From contig NZ_JANYUY010000004.1 of the NCBI RefSeq assembly GCF_025060755.1, positions 1 through 64,000 of the forward strand: DNA of 64,000 nucleotides, given 5' to 3'. A program made the translations under genes and the position numbers. Positions 26,638-35,244 of the stretch are shown here, in pieces (position 1 is the first letter of the stretch; each line of letters starts with the position of its first letter). Below the pieces are notes generated by a model. That model did no database searches and was not told the DNA's origin. It was given only the letters and a program-made list of their open reading frames with translations. This stretch comes from Paenibacillus doosanensis. GTDB taxonomy: Bacteria > Bacillota > Bacilli > Paenibacillales > NBRC-103111.

Positions 26638-27234
26638 TTAGCGTTCGCCGTCGGCGGCATCCGTTCTTCCCTGCGGCATTTCGGACCGCCCGGCATCGCG
26701 CAGCTGCCGCCAAGCGGCAAGCTTCTCTTCGAACCGAACCGTATGAGCCGGGCTGGAGGAAGGCAGTACCGCGCAGCGAATCCGATCGCCGAGCCCCTGT
26801 TCCTTGAGGCGAGGAGCTACCTGTTTGTGAAACAGCTCGCCTGCCGCCTTTCCGTTAAAGAACACCCTGTCGATCGCCGGGTACGCCCGGAAAAATGAGG
26901 GAAAATCATTTGCTTCCGGTCTGCGGATATCGGTATCCAGACTGCCTTTCCGTTCGCAAGCCTCCAGCACGTCCCACAAGGCAATGCCGTGGGACAGAGC
27001 GAAGCTCAACCGCTGGCCGTAGCTGTCATCCGGCTCCGGATACTCCGAGCCATTCAAGCCGTCCCCGGCTTCGAACACCGCATAGAGCAGCCGCCAGAAA
27101 TGGTTGCGGGGATGGCCGTAATATTGCTGCTTGGCAAGCGATGCCGCTCCGGGCATCGAGCCGAGCACCAGCGTCCTGCACGCAACGCCCGCTACAGGCG
27201 GCAGTCCTTGCAATTTCTCTCGCTCCGTACTCAA
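26638..27234 (-). CDS. DNA-deoxyinosine (hypoxanthine) glycosylase, UDG superfamily
   Basis: A 198-residue base-excision repair enzyme of the uracil-DNA glycosylase superfamily. The N-terminal motif LGSMPGAASL followed by QQYYGHPRNHFW and the C-terminal motif LPSSSPAH are those of family-6 hypoxanthine-DNA glycosylases, which lack the catalytic Asp of family 1. It removes deaminated adenine from DNA. The last ~35 residues are more basic and variable than the core. Monocistronic by appearance. Confidence 0.87.
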   Translation of the reverse strand: MSTEREKLQGLPPVAGVACRTLVLGSMPGAASLAKQQYYGHPRNHFWRLLYAVFEAGDGLNGSEYPEPDDSYGQRLSFALSHGIALWDVLEACERKGSLDTDIRRPEANDFPSFFRAYPAIDRVFFNGKAAGELFHKQVAPRLKEQGLGDRIRCAVLPSSSPAHTVRFEEKLAAWRQLRDAGRSEMPQGRTDAADGER

Positions 27235-27515
27235 CGTAACTCCCCCTCACCTCTTCCGTTGTTGCGGCGGAGGGTTCGCAGTCGCCCGTATCCGCCATTA
27301 AACGGATGTCATCCAAGCGACAACGATAACCCCCGCAAGCGGTCTATCCTCGAACCGTCCCGTCCTTCCCGGTTTGATCTCTTGCTTTACAAGCCGACTC
27401 AGCAGCACTTCGCAAATCAGTTGAAGCTGAGTCCCGTAATCGGCCCGAGACCGATCAACGCGGCGAGGGTCCAGCCGTTCGCCGGGCCGAAGGAATGCGC
27501 CCGAACGGGCACCGG

Positions 27516-29495
27516 TCAAACCTTGAACCTGCCCACCGTTTCCTGTAATTGCCGTCCCGCCTCGCCAAGCTTGTCCGATTGCTCCCGGGTCGCCTCCGAT
27601 TCCCGCAGCTGCTGCTGCGAAGCGGCCGCCACCTTCCGGGAGTGATCGGATGCCGATCCGGCAATCCGTGCCATCTCTTCGATGCCGGCGGTCACTTCCT
27701 CCGTGCTTGCCGTCATCTGCTCCGCCGCAGCCGACGCTTCCTCCATCTGCTCGGAAATACGGTGAATCCTTTCGCTCATCTGGCCCAAGACATCGCGTAC
27801 ATGTCCTACCTGGCGAACGCTAAGATCGGCTTCGCGCCCGCCTAGCTCCATCGCTTCGACTGCCTCCTTCATCGAAGCCTGCAGTCCGTCGACCCGCTCA
27901 TGAATGCTCGTGGCGGAAGCCTCCGATTGATCCGCCAGCTTCCGTACTTCGCTTGCCACTACGGCGAAGCCTTTGCCGTGCTCCCCGGCTCTTGCCGCTT
28001 CAATCGCGGCATTCAGTGCAAGCAGCCCCGTTTGCGCGGCGATGCCGGAAATGACATGCGCCATATCCCCGACCGTCTGCATGCCCTCATCGAGCTTGCG
28101 GATCGCCTCTCCGACCTTGCGGGCGGCCTCGCTCATCGTCCCCATCTGGTGCATAGCGTGCTGCGCGGCGCCGCTCCCTTGCTCGGCTTCTTGCACAAGC
28201 TGCTGCGTCGCCTCCGATACGCGCGCCGAGGCTTCGGCGATACGCTGAATTCCCGCAGCCATTTCCTCCATCGCCTTGGCGCTGTCCTCCGCTCCGATAG
28301 CCTGACTCTCGGCTCCCGCAGCCATCTCTCCCACTGTCCGGGATATGTCGGAGGCCATTGCAGTCGACTGGGAGGCGCTCTCGGTCAGCATCCCGGAGAT
28401 ACCGCCGATTCGGTCGGACATGTCCCGTACGGTACCGATCATCGTATGCAAATGAACGATGAACCGGTTCACCTCGGCGGCCAGCATAGCCATCTCGTCA
28501 TTTCCTTTCACCGGAATGCGGTATGTCAAGTCGGCTTCATGCGAGTTCAAATTCGCAGCCGCCTTGAGCACGGATTGCAGCCTGCGGGCAACGATGAACC
28601 GCGACAATAGGAACAGCAGAACTAGAATGGCGGCGTACAGGGCTGCGAACGCCCCGCCCATTAGCGTACGCTGCTTCGCAACCAAAGCGTCGGAGCCCTC
28701 TTTGGATAAAGCGACCCTAACTCCGCCCCAATGCTTGCCGTCGATCACAAGCGGATAGGAGATATTCCACGTTTCGACCACTTTTCCGCCCATATTGCGG
28801 GGATACTTTTGCAGCAGAGCTTTGGACGTATCCTGGCTTGCCGCCGAATTGTAGCCGGTTTCGTCATTGAATACCCGATTGGCGCGATACTGCTGGCTCA
28901 GCAGTCCGGAGGCGCCCCATTCGTCCTTGGAGTTCTCTCCCTGCAGGCTGTATTTGCTGTTATGGGTAGCTATGTAGCCGGCAAAATCCGGATTGCTCGA
29001 ATTCATCGCCGGGACGGCGAACAGCACATTATCGTCGGTCAGAAAGCTGTCGATGACCGCCTGCCAGCGATCGTCGGTATAATCGTCGAAAGCGCTTATA
29101 TATTTGAGCTCATATTGGGAAAGCGGGATGGACCGGCCATCATACAGCTTCTGCGTCTCTTCCCCATAGCCGCCGCTCTTGGAGCGCTTCTTGGCCTCCT
29201 CCTCGCTTTCCGGTACAACCTGCAGCCGATCGTCGAACAAACGCTGCTTCAGTTCCTCTCCGGACAGCCGGGTCCCGTTTTTCATCACGATTCCGTTGCG
29301 GATATCGTCCTCGGTAATGCTTTGCAGCGTTTTGGACAGTGCAATGGCCAGGCTGCTTCCTTTATCCAACAGCTGAGCCTCTGCATCCCTGCTAATTTCG
29401 TGCCATTCCACAGCATAAATGCCGCTCATGAGCAATAATAAAATAACGCCGGTATACATCATAAATTTTCCCGTTAAAGATGAGAACCAGTTCAT
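27516..29495 (-). CDS. Methyl-accepting chemotaxis protein (dCache type)
   Basis: A 659-residue classical receptor: TM1 (about 8-28), extracytoplasmic double-Cache-like sensor (about 40-275; [43 protein letters not shown]), TM2 (about 285-305), HAMP (about 305-360) and a signalling domain with the hairpin [27 protein letters not shown]. The Cache region suggests small-molecule binding outside the cell. Start 29495 begins [16 protein letters not shown]; a G-rich ribosome site lies about 9 bases upstream. The longer frame to 29531 is less likely. It is the second, topologically standard MCP in the window. Confidence 0.93.
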   Translation of the reverse strand: MNWFSSLTGKFMMYTGVILLLLMSGIYAVEWHEISRDAEAQLLDKGSSLAIALSKTLQSITEDDIRNGIVMKNGTRLSGEELKQRLFDDRLQVVPESEEEAKKRSKSGGYGEETQKLYDGRSIPLSQYELKYISAFDDYTDDRWQAVIDSFLTDDNVLFAVPAMNSSNPDFAGYIATHNSKYSLQGENSKDEWGASGLLSQQYRANRVFNDETGYNSAASQDTSKALLQKYPRNMGGKVVETWNISYPLVIDGKHWGGVRVALSKEGSDALVAKQRTLMGGAFAALYAAILVLLFLLSRFIVARRLQSVLKAAANLNSHEADLTYRIPVKGNDEMAMLAAEVNRFIVHLHTMIGTVRDMSDRIGGISGMLTESASQSTAMASDISRTVGEMAAGAESQAIGAEDSAKAMEEMAAGIQRIAEASARVSEATQQLVQEAEQGSGAAQHAMHQMGTMSEAARKVGEAIRKLDEGMQTVGDMAHVISGIAAQTGLLALNAAIEAARAGEHGKGFAVVASEVRKLADQSEASATSIHERVDGLQASMKEAVEAMELGGREADLSVRQVGHVRDVLGQMSERIHRISEQMEEASAAAEQMTASTEEVTAGIEEMARIAGSASDHSRKVAAASQQQLRESEATREQSDKLGEAGRQLQETVGRFKV

Positions 29496-29641
29496 CGTAA
29501 GAGCCCCCCGTTTCCTGACAAAACATACCACCCATTATACAATGTTTTTAGGAAAATAGGCCTAGTATCAACTGGACAAATATGACATTTCATGTAACAA
29601 TTCGACAATTCGCTCCGGCGTTTCTTTTGAGCTCCAACCGA

Positions 29642-29983
29642 TTACAGCCACTTTGAAACTAAAGCGCTTAGCAGCATCAGAACGATAATGATGGCCAGCA
29701 CGACGAAGAAGGCCTTGAAATATCCGGCCCAAAAGGAAGGCTCCCTGCCCGCGGCGCCGTCTCGCTCGATCCACTCCCGCAGCCACAATACCGCCGCAGT
29801 GCCAAGGGAACAACCGGCTGCATACCGCAGCAGCTTGAGAATATAATCCCTCATCGGCAAATCCCGGCTCGCAATCACGTTCCCCGCCTGACGGACCGTC
29901 TCTTTGTCGGAGCAAAACAGCAGCGCCAGCAACAAGCCGATAACAAAGCCGTACAGGCCTCCTTTAACCAGCTTCTTCTCCAT
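29642..29983 (-). CDS. Small three-helix membrane protein
   Basis: A 113-residue hydrophobic protein with segments at about 9-25, 50-67 and 87-110. GGAGGGAG lies about 6 bases before the ATG. A competing - strand frame (29568-29915) is rejected because it starts inside this gene and lacks a ribosome site. No family is recognised. It lies downstream of the methyltransferase gene with a gap of about 100 bases. Confidence 0.75.
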   Translation of the reverse strand: MEKKLVKGGLYGFVIGLLLALLFCSDKETVRQAGNVIASRDLPMRDYILKLLRYAAGCSLGTAAVLWLREWIERDGAAGREPSFWAGYFKAFFVVLAIIIVLMLLSALVSKWL

Positions 29984-30083
29984 TTCCGGCTCCCTCCTTG
30001 TTTACAAAGGTCTATGTGAAAGACGCCGACTGCGCCTGCAAAAACGTTCTCCGCTCGCAGCTGCAGCCGTGCTTCCGGGATGG

Positions 30084-31301
30084 TTAACCTCTTCCGGCCG
30101 CCGAAGCCGGGGCATATGCTTCCAGCAGCGGCTGAAGCTCTTTATGCAGCGCCCGCTCCAAATACGGATCGGCATGCAGAAACCTGCGAAACTCTACGTA
30201 GCTGCCGACAAGGGCGGCAAGCTCTGCGGGGGCGGGGCGTTTACCTTTAACGGCGCGGATCAGCACATTTTTGGGCGTATGCTCCATATCGATAAATTCC
30301 AGCAGCTGCGTCTTGTAACCCATAATATCGAGCAGCTTGGAGCGGAGCGCATCGGTCGCCAGCGCCGAGAAGCGCTCCTTCAGGATGCCGTGCGCAAGCA
30401 GCGGTCCGAGCACTTCGCTTTCGACCTGACGGAACAGCTCGTGCTGACAGCACGGCACCGACAAAATCACGTCCGCCCGCCAGCGGATTGCCTTCTCTAA
30501 AGCGGCGTCCGTAGCCGTATCGCAGGCGTGGAGCGTCACGACCATGTCTACGCGTTCCAAGCCTTCATATTGCGCGATATCGCCGACGAGAAACCGCAGC
30601 CGGTCGTAGCCGAACTTCTCCGCCAGCCCGGCGCAATGCGAGATGACGTCTTCTTTCAGATCCAGTCCGATGACCCGAATGTCCAATCCTTGAACTACCT
30701 GCAAATAGTAATACAAGGCGAAGGTCAAATAAGATTTTCCGCACCCGAAATCGACAATATGAAGCGTTCTGTCCTTGGCTAAATGAGGAACGACATCGGC
30801 GATCATTTCAACGAACCGGTTGATCTGACGAAACTTATCGTATTTTTTGGCCAGCACTTTGCCCTCGGCATTCATAATGCCCAGTTCGACCAAGAAAGGA
30901 ACAGGCTTCCCTTCTTCCAGCACATAATTTTTTTTGCGGTTATGGTCCAGCTGCACCGCCGCTTTCTTCGTCGGAGGCTTCTTCAGAATGCCGGCCTTTC
31001 CTTTCTTGCTGATCAGCACCTGATAGTCCGCTTCCGCCGCTTGAAGCAGCGCCTGCCGGAATGTCTCCCCCAGCAAAGCTTCCATCTTCTCCGCGGCTTC
31101 CTCCGGTCTTACATTATCGTGGAGCACCTTCTTGCCGACAAAGGAGCTGAATTGATAGAACAATCCCCCCTTTAGTTCCACCGGCTTCACGGTTACTTTG
31201 GCGCACCCGTCTTGCTCGCGTTTCCTTGGCTGGCTGAACGTGCCCTGAATAAGGGCGCGGCTCTCGGCAAGCTCTTGCAATAATGAAGCTATCGATTCCA
31301 T
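30084..31301 (-). CDS. Class I SAM-dependent methyltransferase (Methyltransf_32 type)
   Basis: A 405-residue enzyme. The N-terminal ~170 residues are basic and probably bind the substrate, likely RNA (inference: KKYDKFRQINRFVEMI). The Rossmann domain carries the SAM motif HIVDFGCGKSYLTFALY (about 183-199), an acidic GLDLKEDV (motif II) and TLHACDTATDAAL; VPCCQHEL follows, as in METTL25/RRNAD1-like proteins. The substrate is unknown. The ATG has GGAGAATG upstream. The ATG is separated from dps by a - strand terminator. Confidence 0.85.
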   Translation of the reverse strand: MESIASLLQELAESRALIQGTFSQPRKREQDGCAKVTVKPVELKGGLFYQFSSFVGKKVLHDNVRPEEAAEKMEALLGETFRQALLQAAEADYQVLISKKGKAGILKKPPTKKAAVQLDHNRKKNYVLEEGKPVPFLVELGIMNAEGKVLAKKYDKFRQINRFVEMIADVVPHLAKDRTLHIVDFGCGKSYLTFALYYYLQVVQGLDIRVIGLDLKEDVISHCAGLAEKFGYDRLRFLVGDIAQYEGLERVDMVVTLHACDTATDAALEKAIRWRADVILSVPCCQHELFRQVESEVLGPLLAHGILKERFSALATDALRSKLLDIMGYKTQLLEFIDMEHTPKNVLIRAVKGKRPAPAELAALVGSYVEFRRFLHADPYLERALHKELQPLLEAYAPASAAGRG

Positions 31302-31398
31302 GATGATTCATTCTCCGTTCTTCTGTTCTTATCCCGTCTTCCTTATTATACCTAAACGCCCCTTGGGAAAGCGAGCCGCGGCATTTCCGCGGAACAAT

Positions 31399-31427
31399 TA
31401 AAAAACGCCCGCCAAAAGCGAGCGCCG
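31399..31427 (-). terminator. Terminator of dps
   Basis: On the - strand CGCTCGC/GGCGGGCG arms with a TTTT loop are followed by TTTTTT, 13 bases after the dps stop. Confidence 0.7.
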
Positions 31428-31439
31428 TCATATTGTCGA

Positions 31440-31892
31440 TTATGAACCCAAAAACGATTTCAGCATCCAGGTATGCTTCTCCAAACTCGATTTGATCCCG
31501 AGAAGCATATCGGAAGTCGATTCATCCCCGGACTGCTCCGCAGCTTCCATACCCTCCTGCAGCTCTTTATTGATCGTATTGAAATCCTCGATTAAATGCC
31601 GGACCATCTCCTCGGCCTTCTCCCGGCCGGCGGCTTCCTTGATGGAAGCTTCCTGCACCATTTGCTGCATCGTAGCGACCGGGCTACCGCCCAACGTAAG
31701 CAGCCTTTCGGCGATTGCGTCCAGATGCAGCGTAGCCTCGTCATACAGCTCTTCGAATTTGACATGCAGCGTAAAAAATTGCTGTCCCTTCACATACCAG
31801 TGATAGTTATGCAGCTTAATATAGAGCACGCCGAAATTGGCCACCTGCTTATTTAACACCTTTTCAACCGACACCGTAGTTGCTGTCGCCAT
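31440..31892 (-). CDS. dps: Dps-family DNA-protecting ferritin
   Basis: A 150-residue mini-ferritin. The ferroxidase-site residues of the family are visible in KLHNYHWYVKG (first His-containing motif) and in DEATLHLDAIAERLLTLGG. Such proteins form dodecamers that oxidise and store iron and protect DNA under peroxide stress; no long Lys-rich N-terminal DNA-binding tail is present. It is preceded on the - strand by a small acidic-protein gene, 43 bases away, and may be cotranscribed. No PerR box was identified. Confidence 0.94.
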   Translation of the reverse strand: MATATTVSVEKVLNKQVANFGVLYIKLHNYHWYVKGQQFFTLHVKFEELYDEATLHLDAIAERLLTLGGSPVATMQQMVQEASIKEAAGREKAEEMVRHLIEDFNTINKELQEGMEAAEQSGDESTSDMLLGIKSSLEKHTWMLKSFLGS

Positions 31893-31935
31893 AATTGTTC
31901 ACGCTCCTGTCTGTAATAATTGATCTTAAGCCCAT

Positions 31936-32181
31936 TTATTTGTCGCCGCGGTCGATATGCAGTCTGGATTTGGTATTGCCGCTCGTATCTTTATACATTT
32001 CCTGTTCCTGGCTTTCGAGAGGAAAGCTTGTCAGCTCCCACTCGGTTTGGCCCATGACCGGATCGAAAGGAAATTCGTCGCCGCGCTTCAGCGTTTCTTC
32101 CCGTCCCCATTCGTTTTCGTAAATTCCGTCCGTTTCAACCTCTTCGCCGGATACCGGCTTCATGCTTTTATCATCAGCCAT
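31936..32181 (-). CDS. Small acidic protein, YjzC-like pattern
   Basis: An 81-residue hydrophilic acidic protein. The spacing GIYENEWGREETLKRGDEFP followed by a Trp resembles the short YjzC-type Firmicutes proteins (NGxY, GDxFP, W); that match is inference. Start 32181 has GGAGGG about 12 bases upstream. The frame extends to 32343, but the extra segment overlaps the palindromes region and lacks a start signal. It is likely cotranscribed with dps. Confidence 0.68.
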   Translation of the reverse strand: MADDKSMKPVSGEEVETDGIYENEWGREETLKRGDEFPFDPVMGQTEWELTSFPLESQEQEMYKDTSGNTKSRLHIDRGDK

Positions 32182-32483
32182 AGTTGACAATACCCTCCTT
32201 AAGTTGTCGAACTCGGACGTTATTATGCCCTTATTGCCGGTGAAGTATGTTGGAGGTTCAGTGAAGAACAACGGGAGAAAAACAAATTTTAAGCATACTT
32301 TAAGGCTGCGCGAGGCGCTGTTCTGATAAAATGAAGACAACACTACGTCATGTAGTGAGTAAAAGCCTCAATAGAACTACATAATGTAGTGTAAAAAGTT
32401 CAAAAAAAGCGAGTGTGATGCTCCGTTCGTTGAAATTTTGCCGAGATCTGTTTAGATGTATGAAAAAAGAAAGGAAGAACCGC
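32182..32483. other. Divergent intergenic region holding the twin palindromes
   Basis: About 300 bases between the small acidic-protein gene (-) and the DUF2231 gene (+). Apart from the two palindromes at 32341-32391 no promoter could be placed with confidence. Confidence 0.5.
32341..32391. promoter_or_regulatory. Twin operator-like palindromes
   Basis: Two near-identical 15-base palindromes with 3-base centres, ACTACGTCATGTAGT (32342-32356) and ACTACATAATGTAGT (32376-32390), with centres 34 bp apart, about three helical turns. The half site ACTAC(A/G) with TGTAGT resembles BlaI/MecI/CopY-type operators, although those usually have a 2-base centre. They lie upstream of the DUF2231 gene (+) and of the 32181 gene (-), so either could be the target. 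Confidence 0.65.
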
Positions 32484-32956
32484 ATGGATTATATCGTGAA
32501 AAATTTGCATTTTATTTTGATTCATATTCCGCTCTCAATGCTCATTTTCAGCTTCATCTTCGATCTGCTCGCTTGGACCTTGAACAAACGCGAATGGCAC
32601 ACGGCGGCGGCGCTCTGCCTGTTTGCAGGCACGCTAGGGGCCGTGGCATCCGTGCTGACCGGCCCTTCCATGCCGAATCCGGCCGTCCAAAAGCATGCCT
32701 TGTACGGCCAGCTGTCGATGGCGCTGTTTATCGTTCTGTCGCTCGTACGTCTGTGGTTCATATGGAAAAAGAAAACGGCAGGAATCCCGCTTATTTGGCA
32801 GCCGCATTGGTGGGCGTTTTACTCATTACCTACACGGGGCATTTGGGCGGGCAGATGGTGCATAAGGAGAAAGGCCCCGGCATGCAGCGGCCTAACGGGC
32901 TGCCTGCATCGCAGAGCGGAACGCCTCCCGAAGGCGGCGGCAGAACGCAGCCTTAA
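32484..32956 (+). pseudogene. DUF2231-type four-helix membrane protein gene with a frameshift
   Basis: The first ~95 residues (MDYIVKNLHFILIHIPLSML...) contain three hydrophobic helices in one frame. The fourth helix and its conserved end (ALVGVLLITYTGHLGGQMVHKEKG) continue in the -1 frame and end at 32956. The junction falls at the A5 run 32766-32770: restoring one A joins both halves into a normal DUF2231-like protein (predicted membrane protein, His-containing helices). Options are a real inactivating deletion, a homopolymer sequencing error, or -1 slippage on AAAAAG. The unshifted frame would run to 33017 with a tail unrelated to the family. It lies downstream of the twin palindromes. Confidence 0.72.
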
Positions 32957-33060
32957 GCCCCCGCCTGCCGCCAGGGGCTCATCCGAAAGGCAAAGCCTTC
33001 GCCTATGTCCGGTATGAAGCGCACAGAGCGGCATCTGGGCTTTCCGGCAACGGAACCGGC

Positions 33061-33105
33061 AAAAAAAAGACCCGGAAAGCCGGATGACTCCGGTGATCCA
33101 GGTCT
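33061..33105 (-). terminator. Terminator of the 33138-33425 gene
   Basis: On the - strand, AGACCTGGA/TCCGGGTCT arms enclose a second CCGGA/TCCGG hairpin and are followed by eight T. Confidence 0.8.
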
Positions 33106-33137
33106 AATGCTTATCGTGATTTGCGGCGCAAGCCGGT

Positions 33138-33425
33138 TTATCTCGTTTCCGTTTCTTCCGGGCTCTCCATAGGCGCCAGGCTTTGCAGCGCCGCCCGGTC
33201 TTCCGCCAAATCGGCGCGCGCTTCCTCGACCGCCTGCCGGTTTTGGCTTAAGCCCGCCTGATCCACTGCGCGCTCCCCGCGCTCGACTGCGGTCTCCGCC
33301 TGCTCGATCAGCTGCGCGCTCGGATGGCTCTGAGCCTGCTTGACGGCATGATGCGCCGTATGAACGGAGTTCTGTGCCTGCGAGATCGGATTTTGCGATT
33401 GCAAGCTGGAATCATGTCGTGCCAT
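33138..33425 (-). CDS. Small helical hydrophilic protein
   Basis: A 95-residue protein rich in Ala, Gln, Glu and His, predicted to form coiled-coil helices (HTAHHAVKQAQSHP, EQAETAVERGERAVDQ). GGGAGG lies 9-10 bases before the ATG and a strong terminator follows, which supports a real gene. No family is recognised; the composition resembles small spore or stress proteins, but that is only a guess. Confidence 0.65.
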   Translation of the reverse strand: MARHDSSLQSQNPISQAQNSVHTAHHAVKQAQSHPSAQLIEQAETAVERGERAVDQAGLSQNRQAVEEARADLAEDRAALQSLAPMESPEETETR

Positions 33426-33506
33426 ATAAGAAACGCCTCCCTTGATATAAACTTCATTCCCTGCTTACTATGGAACAAAGGGAGGCCTTTTATGCCACCT
33501 GATTTG

Positions 33507-34313
33507 TTATAAAGCGGCGGTTCGATCCTCCGTCTCAAACCGGCTCGTCTCATAGCCGAGCAGCTGCGGGTAGGCATGAAACCGCCAAATTTCATTGATT
33601 CGCTTCGGAAGCGGCGGGTGGGTGGATAACCATTCGTACCACGCGACGAAAAAACCTCGCTCATTGCGGCTTTGTTCGACATATTCGCCGATATTGACGC
33701 GCGCAAACAGCTGCTTGCCGACGGCAAGCACCGTAAGAGCACGAACGGCCGCCGCGGCGTTGCCGGTGTAAGCCGTCGCGATCCGGTCGCAAGTATATTC
33801 GCAGCAGCGCGAGTAGGCGTTGCCGAGAAACGGAATCCACAGCGCCGGCCAAATCCATACGTGCTTACGGATATGGTTGCGCTGAATATGCGCCAGCTCA
33901 TGCGCGACCACAAAGCTCAGCTCCTCGTCGCTCCCCTGCTCGACCAGTTCGAAAATATCGGAGTATAGAACGACGAAATTCCGTCCCATGAACCGGGTAG
34001 CGAAAGCGTTCAGAATGCCCCCCGACTGGACGATGAACACATCGGGCACCTTTGCGATCTCCATATGGACGCACAGCTCCTGCACTTTATCGTAAACGAC
34101 CGGAAATTGCTGTGCGGACAGCTTCACCCCCGAGCTGCGGATACCCGCTACGGCAAGCCCGTGAAAAATAACGGAAATCACGACTCCCAGAATAATATAA
34201 AAAATACCGATCACCGAAAAAATCAAGCTTACATAGATCAGCGAGCTGATCACCACACAAATCATAAATAAAGCCGTCTCATTTTCATGCACCAAACGGT
34301 GGTTCATGATCAA
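33507..34313 (-). CDS. M48-family membrane zinc metallopeptidase
   Basis: A 268-residue protein with two N-terminal membrane helices (about 14-35 and 36-58) and a peptidase domain with the zinc motif H138-E139-L-A-H142 and the third ligand E172 in CEYTCD. It belongs to the HtpX/Ste24-like M48 family, usually involved in membrane-protein quality control. Start is TTG 34313, with AGGAGG 9 bases upstream; an in-frame ATG lies two codons later. It is the last gene of the cls-DUF72-M48 cluster, 16 bases after the DUF72 gene. Confidence 0.9.
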   Translation of the reverse strand: MIMNHRLVHENETALFMICVVISSLIYVSLIFSVIGIFYIILGVVISVIFHGLAVAGIRSSGVKLSAQQFPVVYDKVQELCVHMEIAKVPDVFIVQSGGILNAFATRFMGRNFVVLYSDIFELVEQGSDEELSFVVAHELAHIQRNHIRKHVWIWPALWIPFLGNAYSRCCEYTCDRIATAYTGNAAAAVRALTVLAVGKQLFARVNIGEYVEQSRNERGFFVAWYEWLSTHPPLPKRINEIWRFHAYPQLLGYETSRFETEDRTAAL

Positions 34314-34329
34314 TCAATCACGCCTCCTG

Positions 34330-35175
34330 TCAAAATAAATCAAGCTGCTTCGGGGCAAAGCCTTCAGGCTGCATGCCGAGCATCTCCATCAACTGCTTGG
34401 CGTTCGCCGCAGCATCCCCGCCCGAGTTGTTATTGAATATGACGCACAGCTCCTTCGTCTGCTCCTGCAGGTGCAATAAACGCCGTTTCCACTCCGAAAG
34501 CTCCTCGCTGTTATACCGGTACAAATACCGCACTTCCCTCCAGTTAGGCGCTCCTCCCTGATTCCAGCCTTGCTGATTGCGGCCGTGCATGCGAACAATA
34601 GTCAGCTCGCGGCTTGTCGGATGCGGCACGATCGGCACCGATCCCTCTCCCGCCTGCGGCTCGTCGCAGATGCTGTGAATCCAGCCTTCCTTCATCATAA
34701 AGTTCAGCGTCCGCTCCCTCATATCGGCGGTAAACCAGCTCTGATGCCGGAACTCCAGCGCAAGCGGGATCGATCCCATGCGTTCCCTCGCCTCGCGCAG
34801 CAAATCGACATGGATTCGCGTGCAGTCGAACCAGGGCGGGTACTGGAATAACACCGCTTTGAGCTTGCCCGCGGCCTGCACCGGGCGAATCGATTCGCAG
34901 AACGAGCGGAACATCGCTTCCTCGGAATCGAACGGATTTTTTCCCCGAAGATGGCCGGTCATGCCTTGATACGCCTTGACGATGAAACTGAAGCCGTCCG
35001 GCGTTTCTTGAACCCATCTCTCGTACGTGGTCTCCGCCTGCACCGCATAAAAGGAGCTGTCCACCTCGACGATAGGAAAATGCCTGCCGTATACTTTCAA
35101 TTTGTCCCGTGCCGGGGTCCCTTGCATATACAGGTCGTCGTGATCCCCCCAGCCGGCGAGCCCGATCTGTATCAT
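34330..35175 (-). CDS. DUF72-family TIM-barrel protein
   Basis: A 281-residue cytosolic protein of the DUF72 (YunF/YecE) family: MIQIGLAGWGDH at the start, the EVDSSFYAV strand, FSFIVKAYQGMTGH, ALEFRHQSWF and the C-terminal VIFNNNSGGDAAANA. The fold is a TIM barrel related to sugar-phosphate isomerases and endonuclease IV; no activity is established. Start 35175 has GAGGTGA upstream; the frame extends to 35244 without a start signal. It lies between cls and the M48 peptidase. Confidence 0.88.
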   Translation of the reverse strand: MIQIGLAGWGDHDDLYMQGTPARDKLKVYGRHFPIVEVDSSFYAVQAETTYERWVQETPDGFSFIVKAYQGMTGHLRGKNPFDSEEAMFRSFCESIRPVQAAGKLKAVLFQYPPWFDCTRIHVDLLREARERMGSIPLALEFRHQSWFTADMRERTLNFMMKEGWIHSICDEPQAGEGSVPIVPHPTSRELTIVRMHGRNQQGWNQGGAPNWREVRYLYRYNSEELSEWKRRLLHLQEQTKELCVIFNNNSGGDAAANAKQLMEMLGMQPEGFAPKQLDLF

Positions 35176-35244
35176 AGAAGTCACCTCTTGTTTCGGCTTG
35201 CTCGTCCGAATTTCATTGTATAATGGAAACCATTCCCTTTTCAA

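Noticed and set aside
27415-27515. Short - strand stretch reading like a membrane-helix fragment (NGWTLAALIGLGPITGLSFN)
   Set aside because: It is only about 30 codons, directly after the MCP stop, with no start or homologous partner; a decayed transporter end is possible but cannot be supported.
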